Shown here piece after piece: positions 38,601-47,477 of a DNA stretch of 64,000 bases (positions are counted from its first letter, which is position 1; each line of letters begins with the position of its first letter). The DNA is from an uncultured beta proteobacterium. GTDB lineage: Bacteria > Pseudomonadota > Gammaproteobacteria > Burkholderiales > SG8-41. Location: NCBI GenBank assembly GCA_903933915.1, contig CAIZLW010000082.1, forward strand, positions 29,259-93,258, given 5' to 3'. The position numbers and the translations under genes are program-made. The notes beneath the pieces are model-generated. The model saw nothing but the letters and a program-made list of their open reading frames with translations. It was not told the DNA's origin and did no database searches.

Positions 38601-38657
38601 AAGAGTCCTCGTGGTTGTTTGTAACGGCCGCTTATCGATGCGGCCTTGGTTGAACGA

Positions 38658-39227
38658 TCAGCCTTTGACCGGTTTCAGGTTGCCGCAGTCATTCGACAGC
38701 CATTTGCCCTGCGCATCCATGGTCATGTTCTCGGCTTTGCCTTTGACCTGGCTGCTGGTCTTCATTTTCATGGTGTAGGACTCGGGGTTGTGCAGCGTGA
38801 CTTCGCCCTCGCCGGTGGTCTGCGGTTTGCTGCAGCTGAATTTGAATCGGGTGGTATTGCCGCTTTTCTGCAGCTGCTCCTGTTTGCAGTCGCCCTGTTG
38901 CGCGGGCGGCTCGTTGCGCGCGGCCATTTCCTTGCTGATGCACACGCGCGCAGCCATGCCGCCGTCCGGTGCGCCGCCGGGCGCCATGCTGACGCCTTTG
39001 TCGGCCATCATTTTTTCCATTTGTTTACGCTGTTCCGGCGGCATCGCGGCGAGCTGCTTTTGCATCTCGGCCTGCGCCGCGGCCATCTTGCTGCCCATGT
39101 CGCCGCTGCCGCCCATCTTGTTGGTGACCTCCCACAGGCCGGGCTTCATGTTTTGCTGTGCGAGGGCCGGAGCGGCGAAGAGGCAGATACTGAGAGCGGC
39201 GAGGGTGATTTTCCGGGGCGTGTGCAT
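38658..39227 (-). CDS. DUF3617 family secreted protein
   Basis: Signal peptide; MKPGLWEVTNKMGGSG...RVCISKEMA...GEVTLHNPESYTMKMKTSS. Confidence 0.8.
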   Translation of the reverse strand: MHTPRKITLAALSICLFAAPALAQQNMKPGLWEVTNKMGGSGDMGSKMAAAQAEMQKQLAAMPPEQRKQMEKMMADKGVSMAPGGAPDGGMAARVCISKEMAARNEPPAQQGDCKQEQLQKSGNTTRFKFSCSKPQTTGEGEVTLHNPESYTMKMKTSSQVKGKAENMTMDAQGKWLSNDCGNLKPVKG

Positions 39228-39449
39228 GGTGGTTCCTGTGGGTCGATGGGTAGGTGCATTCTAGCCCTGAACCGTCGGCGGAGTGGCTGTCGGAATGGTT
39301 GCCGGAATGGCTTGGATGCGGGTGGGGTTTAGACCAAATATTGAGCGCGTTCCGGCAGTCACCGCGGGCGCGAAATCCGCGTTATCCTCCCGCCACCCGC
39401 CGTGTCGCAAACGCGCGCCAACAATAACAGTGCATCCAAGGAGAGTTTC

Positions 39450-40346
39450 ATGGTTCAAGCCGCGACCATCGCAGTCCAGCAGAACGTACCGGAATTGAAT
39501 TACAAGGTCGTGCCGGACATTTTTCAGATGCCGGAGGGCGTGAACTTCGGGCCCTGTTCAGCGGTGGCGGTGCGTGCCAATGGCAACATTCTGGTGTTCA
39601 GCCGCAATGAACATGCGCTGATGGAATTCAATCCGCAGGGCATGTATCTGCGTTCGCTGGGCCGCGGCGTGTTCGACAACCCGCACGGGCTGCGGCTGGA
39701 TGCAGAGGGCAATATCTGGACCACGGATACCGTTGCGCACATCGTCGTCAAAATGAATCCCGAAGGCCGCATCCAGATGGTGCTGGGCGTGAAGGGGCGT
39801 GCGACCGACTGGCATCAGGCCGGGCATCTGCGCTGTTTCAACGAACCCAATGACATCGCCTTCGGATCGAAGGGCGAGTTTTATGTGACGCAGGGTCACG
39901 GCAAAGGCGAGTCGCGTGTGATGAAGTTCGACGCCGACGGTACCTTCCTGCTGACCTGGGGTGGCGAGGGCAAGGACGCCGGTCAGTTCAATCAGCCGCA
40001 TGCGGTGCTGGTCGATCCGCAAGGCCAGGTCATCATCGCCGACCGTTCCAACCAGCGGCTGCAGGTCTTCGATGGCGACGGCAAATTCCTGCGCGAGAAG
40101 GCGCATCCGGGCACGCCCTGCGGGCTGTGCCTGATGAGCGACAGCAAGCACATCATGATGGCGCACGGTCACACCGGTCGCATCATGAAGCTCGATCTGG
40201 AACTCAATCTGCTTGCCGCGACTGGCGGTCAGGGCAAGGGCGCGAACCAGTACGGTGAAGCGCATTACCTCGCACTCGATGCGCAGGACAATATCTATGT
40301 CGCGGATTCGCTGAACTGGAATGTGCAGAAACTGGTCAAGTCGTAA
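39450..40346 (+). CDS. NHL-repeat beta-propeller protein (peptidyl-amidating-lyase-like)
   Basis: Repeated NHL signatures: NPHGLRLDAEGNIWTTDTVAHIVVKMNPEG, FNQPHAVLVDPQGQVIIADRSNQRLQVFDGDGKFL. Confidence 0.87.
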   Translation: MVQAATIAVQQNVPELNYKVVPDIFQMPEGVNFGPCSAVAVRANGNILVFSRNEHALMEFNPQGMYLRSLGRGVFDNPHGLRLDAEGNIWTTDTVAHIVVKMNPEGRIQMVLGVKGRATDWHQAGHLRCFNEPNDIAFGSKGEFYVTQGHGKGESRVMKFDADGTFLLTWGGEGKDAGQFNQPHAVLVDPQGQVIIADRSNQRLQVFDGDGKFLREKAHPGTPCGLCLMSDSKHIMMAHGHTGRIMKLDLELNLLAATGGQGKGANQYGEAHYLALDAQDNIYVADSLNWNVQKLVKS

Positions 40347-40347
40347 T

Positions 40348-40377
40348 ATATCAATAAGTTATTGTTTTTATTGATAT
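40348..40377. repeat. AT-rich inverted repeat immediately upstream of the GMC oxidoreductase start
   Basis: ATATCAATAA-N10-TTATTGATAT perfect 10-bp arms. Confidence 0.65.
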
Positions 40378-40380
40378 TTT

Positions 40381-42000
40381 ATGAGTGCCCGGGCGTTCGG
40401 CAGTTATGACTATGTGATCGTCGGCGCGGGCAGCGCCGGCTGCGTGCTGGCGAACCGCTTGTCCGCCGACCCGACGGTGTCGGTGCTGCTGATCGAAGCG
40501 GGCGGCAACGACGACTGGATGTGGATCCGCATCCCCGTCGGTTATCTCTACTGCATCGGCAATCCGCGCACCGACTGGTGTTACAAGACCGTTGCCGAGC
40601 CCGGGCTCAACGGCCGTGCGATTAACTATCCACGCGGCCGCGTCATTGGCGGTTCCTCGTCGATCAACGCGATGCTCTATCTGCGCGGCCAGGCGCGGGA
40701 TTACGACGAGTGGGCGCAACTCACGGGTGATGCCGGCTGGTCGTGGCCGCAGGTGCTGCCGGTGTTCATGCAATCCGAAGACTACTGGCGCGGCGCCGAT
40801 GAAAAACACGGTGCCGGCGGGGAGTTGCGTGTCGAAACGCCGCGCGTGCAGTGGGACATCATTGATGCGTTTCGTGATGCCGCGGTCGAAACGGGCATAC
40901 CGGCGACCGAGGATTTCAACCGCGGCAATAATGAAGGTGTGTCGCGTTTTGAAGTGACGCAGAAAAGCGGTGTGCGCTGGAGTGCGGCGCGGGCCTTTCT
41001 CGATCCGGCGCGTTCTCGGCCCAATCTGACGGTGGTGACGAACGCGCTGGTGCATCGCGTGACCTTCGAGGGTAGAAGCGCGACGGGTGTGGAGTTCTCG
41101 CGCAACGGCGTGCTTGAACATGCCGGGTCCAGCCGTGAAACGCTATTGTCGGCGGGCGCCATCGGCAGTCCGCAGATTCTGCAGCTCTCGGGTATCGGTC
41201 CGGCGGCGCTGTTGCAGCAGCATGGCATACCGGTGGTGCAGGACCTTCCCGTCGGTGAGAACCTGCAGGACCATCTGCAACTGCGACTGGCCTTCCGCGT
41301 GAACAATGCGGTGACGCTGAACACGCTGCTCGATTCGTGGTGGGCGAAAGCGAAGATGGCGCTGGAATATGCGTTCAAGCGTACCGGTCCGCTGACCATG
41401 CCGCCGTCGCAGCTGGGTGCGTTTGCGAAGTCCGATCCGTCACAGGCGACGCCCAATCTCGAATACCACGTGCAGCCGATATCGCTGGATCGTTTCGGCG
41501 AGCCGCCGCACAAGTTCCCGGCGTTTACCGCCAGCGTATGCAACATCCGGCCGACCTCGCGTGGTTCGGTGCGCATCACATCGAATGATCCGCGCGCGCA
41601 GCCGGCGATTGCGCCGAATTATCTGGCGACCGAGGAGGACCGTAGGGTGGCTTTGGCGGCGATCCGGCTGACGCGGCGCATTGTCAATGAATCCGCCGCA
41701 CTGAAATGTTATGAGCCGGTGGAGTTCATGCCGGGGCCGCAGTTTCAATCGGAGGCGGAACTGGTGCAGGCTGCGGGGCAGATCGGCACCACGATTTTTC
41801 ATCCGGTCGGCACCTGCAAAATGGGTCGTGCCGATGACCCGACTGCCGTGGTGGATACGCAGTTGCGGGTGCGTGGTATTGAAGGTTTGCGGGTGATCGA
41901 TGCGTCGGTGATGCCGACCATCACCTCTGGCAACACCAACGCGCCGGTGATGATGATCGCCGAGCGGGGCAGTCGTTTGGTGCAGAATGATGCGAAATAA
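40381..42000 (+). CDS. GMC family oxidoreductase
   Basis: YDYVIVGAGSAGCVLANRLSADPTVSVLLIEAGG, GRVIGGSSSINAMLYLRGQARDYDEW, LSAGAIGSPQILQLSGIG. Confidence 0.95.
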   Translation: MSARAFGSYDYVIVGAGSAGCVLANRLSADPTVSVLLIEAGGNDDWMWIRIPVGYLYCIGNPRTDWCYKTVAEPGLNGRAINYPRGRVIGGSSSINAMLYLRGQARDYDEWAQLTGDAGWSWPQVLPVFMQSEDYWRGADEKHGAGGELRVETPRVQWDIIDAFRDAAVETGIPATEDFNRGNNEGVSRFEVTQKSGVRWSAARAFLDPARSRPNLTVVTNALVHRVTFEGRSATGVEFSRNGVLEHAGSSRETLLSAGAIGSPQILQLSGIGPAALLQQHGIPVVQDLPVGENLQDHLQLRLAFRVNNAVTLNTLLDSWWAKAKMALEYAFKRTGPLTMPPSQLGAFAKSDPSQATPNLEYHVQPISLDRFGEPPHKFPAFTASVCNIRPTSRGSVRITSNDPRAQPAIAPNYLATEEDRRVALAAIRLTRRIVNESAALKCYEPVEFMPGPQFQSEAELVQAAGQIGTTIFHPVGTCKMGRADDPTAVVDTQLRVRGIEGLRVIDASVMPTITSGNTNAPVMMIAERGSRLVQNDAK

Positions 42001-42017
42001 ATACGGAGGAGGAAGCA

Positions 42018-43010
42018 ATGAATAAAATCATGAGTCTGACAGTGGCACTGGTGCTGGCGGCGGCGGCGTGCGGGACGGCCGGGGCCCAGGCGACGTGGAA
42101 ACCTGACCGCAATATCGAGATCATTGTCGGCTCCACGCCGGGCACCGGCACCGACCGCACGGCACGACTGATCCAGAAGATCTGGCAGGAGCAGAAGGCG
42201 TTGCCGGTGACGTCGACGGTGGTCAACAAACCGGGTGCGGGCGGCGCGGTCGGCTGGGCCTATATGGGCCCCAAAGCCGGTGATGCGCACGTTCTGCAGG
42301 TGACGTCATACAACATCGTCACCAATCACATTACCGGCCGCAGCACGCTGACTTATACGGATTTCACGCCGATCTCCTTGCTGATCAGCGAATACATCGG
42401 TTTCGCGGTGAAGGCTGATTCGCCCTACAAGACGCTGGCCGATCTGGCGAAGGCGCTGCGCGAGAATCCGGAATCCGTGCCCATCGGCACTTCGAGCAGC
42501 GCGGGCGGCGCCAATCACATTGCCGCAGGCCTGCTGGCCAAGGCCGCAGGCGCTGACGTCAAAAAACTGAAGGTGGTGATTTACGGCGGCGGCGGCGAAG
42601 CGCTGACCGCGACGCTGGGCGGCCATGTGGCGGTCTGGGTCAATTCGGCATCGTCGATTGCCGCGCCGTATGCCGCCGGCACCATCCGGCCGCTGGCAAT
42701 TGCTGCACCGCAGCGTTTGCCGGGTGCGTTGGCCAAGTTGCCGACGACCAGGGAGGCCGGGTTTCCGATGGTGGCGGACAACTGGCGTTTATTGATTGCG
42801 CCCAAGGGCTTAAGCGCGGCGCAGGTGGCGTATTGGGACCATGCTTTCAAGACCCTGACCCAGAGCAAGGAGTGGAACGACGACCTGGCCGCGGCGCAGA
42901 TGTCCAACAGCTACCGCAACAGCGCCGATACGACGAAATACATCGCCGAGGAGTACGGCGACATCAAGGATATCCTCGGCGAACTCGGGCTGGCCAAGGC
43001 AGCGAAGTAA
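42018..43010 (+). CDS. TctC-family substrate-binding protein
   Basis: WKPDRNIEIIVGSTPGTGTDRTARLIQKIWQEQKALPVTSTVVNKPGAGGAVGWAYM. Confidence 0.88.
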   Translation: MNKIMSLTVALVLAAAACGTAGAQATWKPDRNIEIIVGSTPGTGTDRTARLIQKIWQEQKALPVTSTVVNKPGAGGAVGWAYMGPKAGDAHVLQVTSYNIVTNHITGRSTLTYTDFTPISLLISEYIGFAVKADSPYKTLADLAKALRENPESVPIGTSSSAGGANHIAAGLLAKAAGADVKKLKVVIYGGGGEALTATLGGHVAVWVNSASSIAAPYAAGTIRPLAIAAPQRLPGALAKLPTTREAGFPMVADNWRLLIAPKGLSAAQVAYWDHAFKTLTQSKEWNDDLAAAQMSNSYRNSADTTKYIAEEYGDIKDILGELGLAKAAK

Positions 43011-43264
43011 TCGAATCCAATATATGTAATACCGGGTCCCGGCGTTGCCTGGGAGGCGACAGGGAATTTTTCAGGAATAGCAGCGCAAGCTGCTGTTTTC
43101 GTTTAGTATTCGGCCCACGCGATTGTGTCAGCAGTGGGTATCGTGAGGTGCTTGCAGTGGATCGCAGCGTCCCGGGTGTCAACTAATAAGCTGTCTGCGC
43201 GTTTTTCGGTTCCAGTGGCCTTATCGGTCGCCGTGTTCCAAATTTAATTTTTGAGGATTTTAAA

Positions 43265-43444
43265 ATGACCAAACTGTTCGCCGCCATCATCGCCGCTGCT
43301 TTCGCCACCGTTGCTGTTGCCCCGGCATTCGCGCAAGAAGCCAAGAAAGACGCTCCGAAAGCTGAAGCCAAGAAAGACGCTCCGAAAGCTGAAGCCAAGA
43401 AAGACGCTCCGAAAGCTGAAGCCAAAAAAGAAGACAAGAAGTAA
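43265..43444 (+). CDS. 59-aa secreted Lys/Ala-rich repeat protein, copy 1 (absent from the supplied ORF track)
   Basis: ATG at 43265, TAA at 43442-43444: MTKLFAAIIAAAFATVAVAPAFAQEAKKDAPKAEAKKDAPKAEAKKDAPKAEAKKEDKK; signal peptide and three KKDAPKAEA units. Confidence 0.8.
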   Translation: MTKLFAAIIAAAFATVAVAPAFAQEAKKDAPKAEAKKDAPKAEAKKDAPKAEAKKEDKK

Positions 43445-43462
43445 TCTTCTTTCGCTTCATGA

Positions 43463-43489
43463 AGGCAGGGCTTATGCCCTGCCTTTTTT
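43463..43489 (+). terminator. Rho-independent terminator after repeat-gene copy 1
   Basis: AGGCAGGGC-TTAT-GCCCTGCCT plus T-run. Confidence 0.9.
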
Positions 43490-43776
43490 ATTGCCATTGC
43501 CTGTTTTATCGCAATCAAGGCTCTGTTGAGCTGCAGCCCCGGGATTGCGGCCTGCGGGCGCCGTCGGATGGCTGACGATTTGCTGAATATCCGCACAAGC
43601 TGCTGATTTCGTTTAGAATTCGTGGCGGCAAACCAGCCGATAACTCGGGGGCCGGCAAACGCTGAACCGGCGTTGTAAGCCAAGTGTCAACGAGCAGGGC
43701 TGTTTGCGCGTTTTAAGCTTCCAGTGACTGCAATCCAGTCGCGGAATTCCAAACTTAATCTTTGTGGAGATTTAAA

Positions 43777-43965
43777 ATGACCAAAATTTTCGCCGCTATT
43801 ATCGCTGCCGCTTTCGCCGCTGTTAGCTTTGGTGCCATCGCCGCCAAGCACGAAGATGGCATGAAGAAAGATGCTCCGAAAGCTGAAGCCAAGAAAGACG
43901 CTCCGAAAGCTGAAGCCAAGAAAGACGCTCCGAAAGCTGAAGCCAAAAAAGACGACAAGAAGTAA
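43777..43965 (+). CDS. 62-aa secreted Lys/Ala-rich repeat protein, copy 2
   Basis: MTKIFAAIIAAAFAAVSFGAIAAKHEDGMKKDAPKAEAKKDAPKAEAKKDAPKAEAKKDDKK; same start, repeats and 3' flank as copy 1. Confidence 0.82.
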   Translation: MTKIFAAIIAAAFAAVSFGAIAAKHEDGMKKDAPKAEAKKDAPKAEAKKDAPKAEAKKDDKK

Positions 43966-43983
43966 TCTTCTTTCGCTTCATGA

Positions 43984-44009
43984 AGGCAGGGCTTATGCCC
44001 TGCCTTTTT
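43984..44009 (+). terminator. Rho-independent terminator after repeat-gene copy 2, same stem-loop as copy 1
   Basis: AGGCAGGGC-TTAT-GCCCTGCCT plus T-run. Confidence 0.9.
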
Positions 44010-44027
44010 CATTTCCGAATCCGGTTT

Positions 44028-45215
44028 ATGCAATTCATCTTATTGGTACGGGTGCTGGGCGTTGCCCTGCTGCTGGGCAGCGGGCTCAGTGCCGCAGAAC
44101 CCTTCCGCCCGACGGATGCCGCGATGGTGCTCGAGCGTCTGCCGATGAACCGGGGCGACGAGCGCGCACGGAGTTTGGCCGCAGATCGCGCCCGGCTGGC
44201 TGCCGCGCCGCGTGATCCCGCGCTGGCGATGAAAGTGGCGAGCGCCTATTACGCGTTCGCCGGCGCCGAAGGCGATCCGCGATATATCGGGTATGCCGAA
44301 GCAGCGATGGCGCCGTGGGCTGCCGACCTGGATGCGCCTGTCGACATTCTCTATATGCGCGGCAAGTTGCTGCAATGGCGCCATGAATACGCGCCGGCGC
44401 TGGAACTGTTCGCCAAAGTCCTGCAGCGCGAACCGGGCCACTACGACACGCTGAGCGGCCGTTCCGCAGTGCTGACCGTGCTTGCCGACTATGCCGCTGC
44501 GCGGCGCGACTGCGAATCCATGCGCGCGCGCGAAAAAGAACTCTATTGGGCGAGCTGCCTGGCCTATATCGACGGCCAGACCGGGCAGGCGGCGCAAGCG
44601 GAGCGCCGGCTTGCCGATCTGCTGGCGCGCCACGCCGGCAGCAGTCCCGAAGGACAGTTGTGGCTGCTGACGCGGCTGGCCGATCTGGCGACGCGCCTGG
44701 GGCGCACGGCGGATGCCGAACGCTATTACCGCCGCGCGCTGGCACTGAACATCACCAGCCAGTATTTGTTGTCGAATTACGGCGATTTCCTGATTGATCA
44801 GGGCCGCCATGCCGAAGCCGTGGCATTGCTGCGTGACTGGGGACGTTCCGACGTGCTGCTGCTGCGGCTGACGCTGGCGGCGCAGGCGCTGAATATTGCG
44901 GAATTCAAGACCTACGCGCAGATGCTGCGCGAACGATTTGCTGCCGCCGCGATGCGCGGCGACACGCTGCACCGCCAGGAAGAGTCACGCTTCCAGTTGT
45001 CGGTTGAACGCAACAACACCCGCGCGCTGGAACTGGCGGTGGCGAACTGGGCGATCCAGCGCGAACCCTATGACGCACGCATCCTGCTCGAAGCTGCGGT
45101 GGCAGCCGGTCGTCGCGATGCAGCGCAGCCGGTGCTCGACTGGCTGGCGCAATCGAGGCATGAAGATCCGCAGCTCGCGGTATTGGCGCAGAAGCTGGTC
45201 GGAGGCAAGCCGTGA
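44028..45215 (+). CDS. Tetratricopeptide-repeat protein
   Basis: Signal peptide MQFILLVRVLGVALLLGSGLSAAE; TPR-like YAPALELFAKVLQREPGHYDTLSGR, RTADAERYYRRALALNITSQYLLSNYGDFL. Confidence 0.75.
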   Translation: MQFILLVRVLGVALLLGSGLSAAEPFRPTDAAMVLERLPMNRGDERARSLAADRARLAAAPRDPALAMKVASAYYAFAGAEGDPRYIGYAEAAMAPWAADLDAPVDILYMRGKLLQWRHEYAPALELFAKVLQREPGHYDTLSGRSAVLTVLADYAAARRDCESMRAREKELYWASCLAYIDGQTGQAAQAERRLADLLARHAGSSPEGQLWLLTRLADLATRLGRTADAERYYRRALALNITSQYLLSNYGDFLIDQGRHAEAVALLRDWGRSDVLLLRLTLAAQALNIAEFKTYAQMLRERFAAAAMRGDTLHRQEESRFQLSVERNNTRALELAVANWAIQREPYDARILLEAAVAAGRRDAAQPVLDWLAQSRHEDPQLAVLAQKLVGGKP

Positions 45216-46330
45216 AACGGCTGCTGGTGGCGCTGCTGCTGGTGATGGCCAGTGCGGCTGCGCAGGCGCACAAACCCAGTGACAGTTATCTGAGTTTCAA
45301 ATCGGAACCCGGCCATGTCACCGGGCAGTGGGATATCGCGCTGCGCGATCTTGAATACGCCATTGGTCTGGATGCCGACGGCAACGGTGAAATCACCTGG
45401 GGTGAACTGTCGGCGCGGCACCAGGATCTGGCGTCGTATGCGCTGGCGCGGCTGCAGGTATCGGCAGGCGACGCAGCGTGCGTGCTGCAGGCGACCGACC
45501 ATCTGGTCGACCGGCACAGCGACGGTGCCTATGCGGTGATCCGCTTCAGCGGCGATTGCGCGGCGGCCGGTACACTGAAAATCCGTTATGGCCTGTTCTT
45601 CGAGCTCGATCCGACGCACCGCGGCCTGGTGCGCATCGAAGCGGGCGGCGTGACGCAGACCGCGGTGTTCGGGCCGGAACGCGCGGAGCAGACTTTTAAT
45701 CTGGCGGCGCCGTCGTTGCTGGCGCAGATCACCGCTTATGTGCGCGAAGGCGTGTGGCATATCTGGATCGGTTTCGACCATGTGCTGTTCCTGTTGTCGT
45801 TGCTGTTGCCCGCGGTGTTCCTGCGCGAGGGCGGACGCTGGGTGCCGGCGCAGCGTTTCAAGCCGGTGTTCTGGGATGTGCTGAGGGTGGTGACGGCCTT
45901 TACGGTCGCGCATTCGATCACGTTGAGCCTCGCCGCGCTGGAGATCATTGCGCTGCCGTCACGGCTGGTGGAGTCGGTGATTGCTGCGTCGGTGGTATTC
46001 GCAGCATTGAACAACCTGTATCCGCTGGTCAATGAGCGGCGCTGGCTGATGGCCTTTGTCTTCGGCCTGATTCACGGTTTCGGTTTTGCGTCGGTGTTGA
46101 CCGACCTCGGGTTGCCGCGCGATGCGCTGGTGTCGTCGCTGTTCGGCTTCAATGTCGGTGTCGAACTGGGGCAGCTGACCATCGTTGCGGTGTTCCTGCC
46201 GCTGGCTTTTGCGATGCGCGGGACGCGCTTTTATTCGCGCGTGGTGTTTGCCGGCGGCTCGGTTCTCGTCGCGATCCTCGCAGCAATCTGGCTGGCGGAA
46301 CGCGCGCTGGACATCAAACTGTTGTCGTAA
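45212..46330 (+). CDS. HupE/UreJ-family membrane protein with an EF-hand-like loop
   Basis: Signal peptide; LDADGNGEITWGEL; membrane part VWHIWIGFDHVLFLLSLLLPAVFL, FGLIHGFGFASVLTDLGLP. Confidence 0.82.
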   Translation: MKRLLVALLLVMASAAAQAHKPSDSYLSFKSEPGHVTGQWDIALRDLEYAIGLDADGNGEITWGELSARHQDLASYALARLQVSAGDAACVLQATDHLVDRHSDGAYAVIRFSGDCAAAGTLKIRYGLFFELDPTHRGLVRIEAGGVTQTAVFGPERAEQTFNLAAPSLLAQITAYVREGVWHIWIGFDHVLFLLSLLLPAVFLREGGRWVPAQRFKPVFWDVLRVVTAFTVAHSITLSLAALEIIALPSRLVESVIAASVVFAALNNLYPLVNERRWLMAFVFGLIHGFGFASVLTDLGLPRDALVSSLFGFNVGVELGQLTIVAVFLPLAFAMRGTRFYSRVVFAGGSVLVAILAAIWLAERALDIKLLS

Positions 46331-46346
46331 CCGGCGGTAGGCCGAA

Positions 46347-46691
46347 TCAGTCGTGCCTGTCCCGACTGTCCTGCGGGGCTTGCGCCCGTTCGTTCATGCT
46401 GTAGTCGCGGATCACGCCCGCGACCCGCAGCCGGTAATCGCGAAAAACGCCGTCGCGACCGAGTGCCTGCGCATTGCGGTGCTTCTCCAGTTGACGCCAG
46501 CGTTCGACCGCAGCTTCATCCCTGAATACCGACAGCGACAGCAGTTTGCCCGGCTCGCTGAGGCTTTCGAAGCGTTCGATGGAAATGAAGCCGTCAATCT
46601 TTTCCAGCAACGGCCGCAGCCCGGCGGCGAGATCCAGGTATTCCTGCTTGCGGCCGGGTGCGGGCCACACTTCAAAGATGACCGCAATCAC
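46347..46691 (-). CDS. Antibiotic biosynthesis monooxygenase-like (ABM) protein
   Basis: GTG start at 46691; VIAVIFEVWPAPGRKQEYLDLAAGLRPLLEKIDGFISIERFESLSEPGKLLSLSVFRDEAAVERWRQ. Confidence 0.8.
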   Translation of the reverse strand: MIAVIFEVWPAPGRKQEYLDLAAGLRPLLEKIDGFISIERFESLSEPGKLLSLSVFRDEAAVERWRQLEKHRNAQALGRDGVFRDYRLRVAGVIRDYSMNERAQAPQDSRDRHD

Positions 46692-46705
46692 GGGCGATGT
46701 TTCCG

Positions 46706-47461
46706 TTAGAACGCGAAGCGGCGCATGCCGCCGTCGACCGGAATCACCGTGCCGGTGACGTAGCTGCCGCGCGAGGAGGCGAGGAACACCGCCATCGCGG
46801 CGATTTCTTCGGGCTCGCCGTAACGGCCGAGCGGAATCTCGTTCTGTTCCTCGTGAGCGCGGAACTCGGGGGAATATTTGCGGCGGATCTGTTCGCTCAT
46901 GATGCGTCCCGGCGCCAGGCAGTTCACGGTAATGCCGTGTTTGCCGACGGTGCGCGACAGGCCCTTGGACCAGCCGTGGATGGCGGCTTTGGCCGGTGTC
47001 GCGGCGAGCAGGGCATCGGGTTCGGATTTGCCGGAGAGGTTGATGATGCGGCCCCATTGGTTGCTGATCATGTCCGGCAGCACGGCGTGGGTGAGTTGAC
47101 GCACGCGGACGAAATTCAGCGTCATCACGCTGTTCCATTCTTCTTCGGGCGCGTCGATGGGGATCGCCGGGCGACTGCCGCCGGCGCTGTTGACGAGGAT
47201 GTCGACGTGGCCCAATGCGGCGCGCGCGGCGTCGGCGAGTTTCTGCGGCGCGCCGTCCTGCATGATGTCGACCTCGACGATAGCCGGGGCAATGCCGCCG
47301 GCTGCGGTGATTTCTTTCGCCAGATCATCCAGCAGGTTTTTGCGGCGTGCGGCGATGCACAGCTTGACGCCCTCGGCGGCGAGCATTTTGGCGATGCAGC
47401 GGCCGATGCCCTGGCTGGCGCCGGTGACGAGTGCGGTTTTGCCCTTCAGTTGCAGGTCCAT
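46706..47461 (-). CDS. SDR family oxidoreductase
   Basis: KTALVTGASQGIGRCIAKMLAAEGVKLCIAARR, VNSAGGSRPAIPID. Confidence 0.94.
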   Translation of the reverse strand: MDLQLKGKTALVTGASQGIGRCIAKMLAAEGVKLCIAARRKNLLDDLAKEITAAGGIAPAIVEVDIMQDGAPQKLADAARAALGHVDILVNSAGGSRPAIPIDAPEEEWNSVMTLNFVRVRQLTHAVLPDMISNQWGRIINLSGKSEPDALLAATPAKAAIHGWSKGLSRTVGKHGITVNCLAPGRIMSEQIRRKYSPEFRAHEEQNEIPLGRYGEPEEIAAMAVFLASSRGSYVTGTVIPVDGGMRRFAF

Positions 47462-47477
47462 TGAACGTATTCCTCTG

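Noticed and set aside
43265-43965. CRISPR-like array from the 27-nt repeats
   Set aside because: Repeats are directly contiguous without unique spacers and lie in a coding frame.
43183-44033. Alternative-frame and antisense repeat ORFs (RKTLRKLKP..., FLASAFGAS...)
   Set aside because: The 27-nt repeat is a multiple of three and stop-free in several frames; only the MTK(L/I)F frame has a signal peptide and conserved start in both copies.
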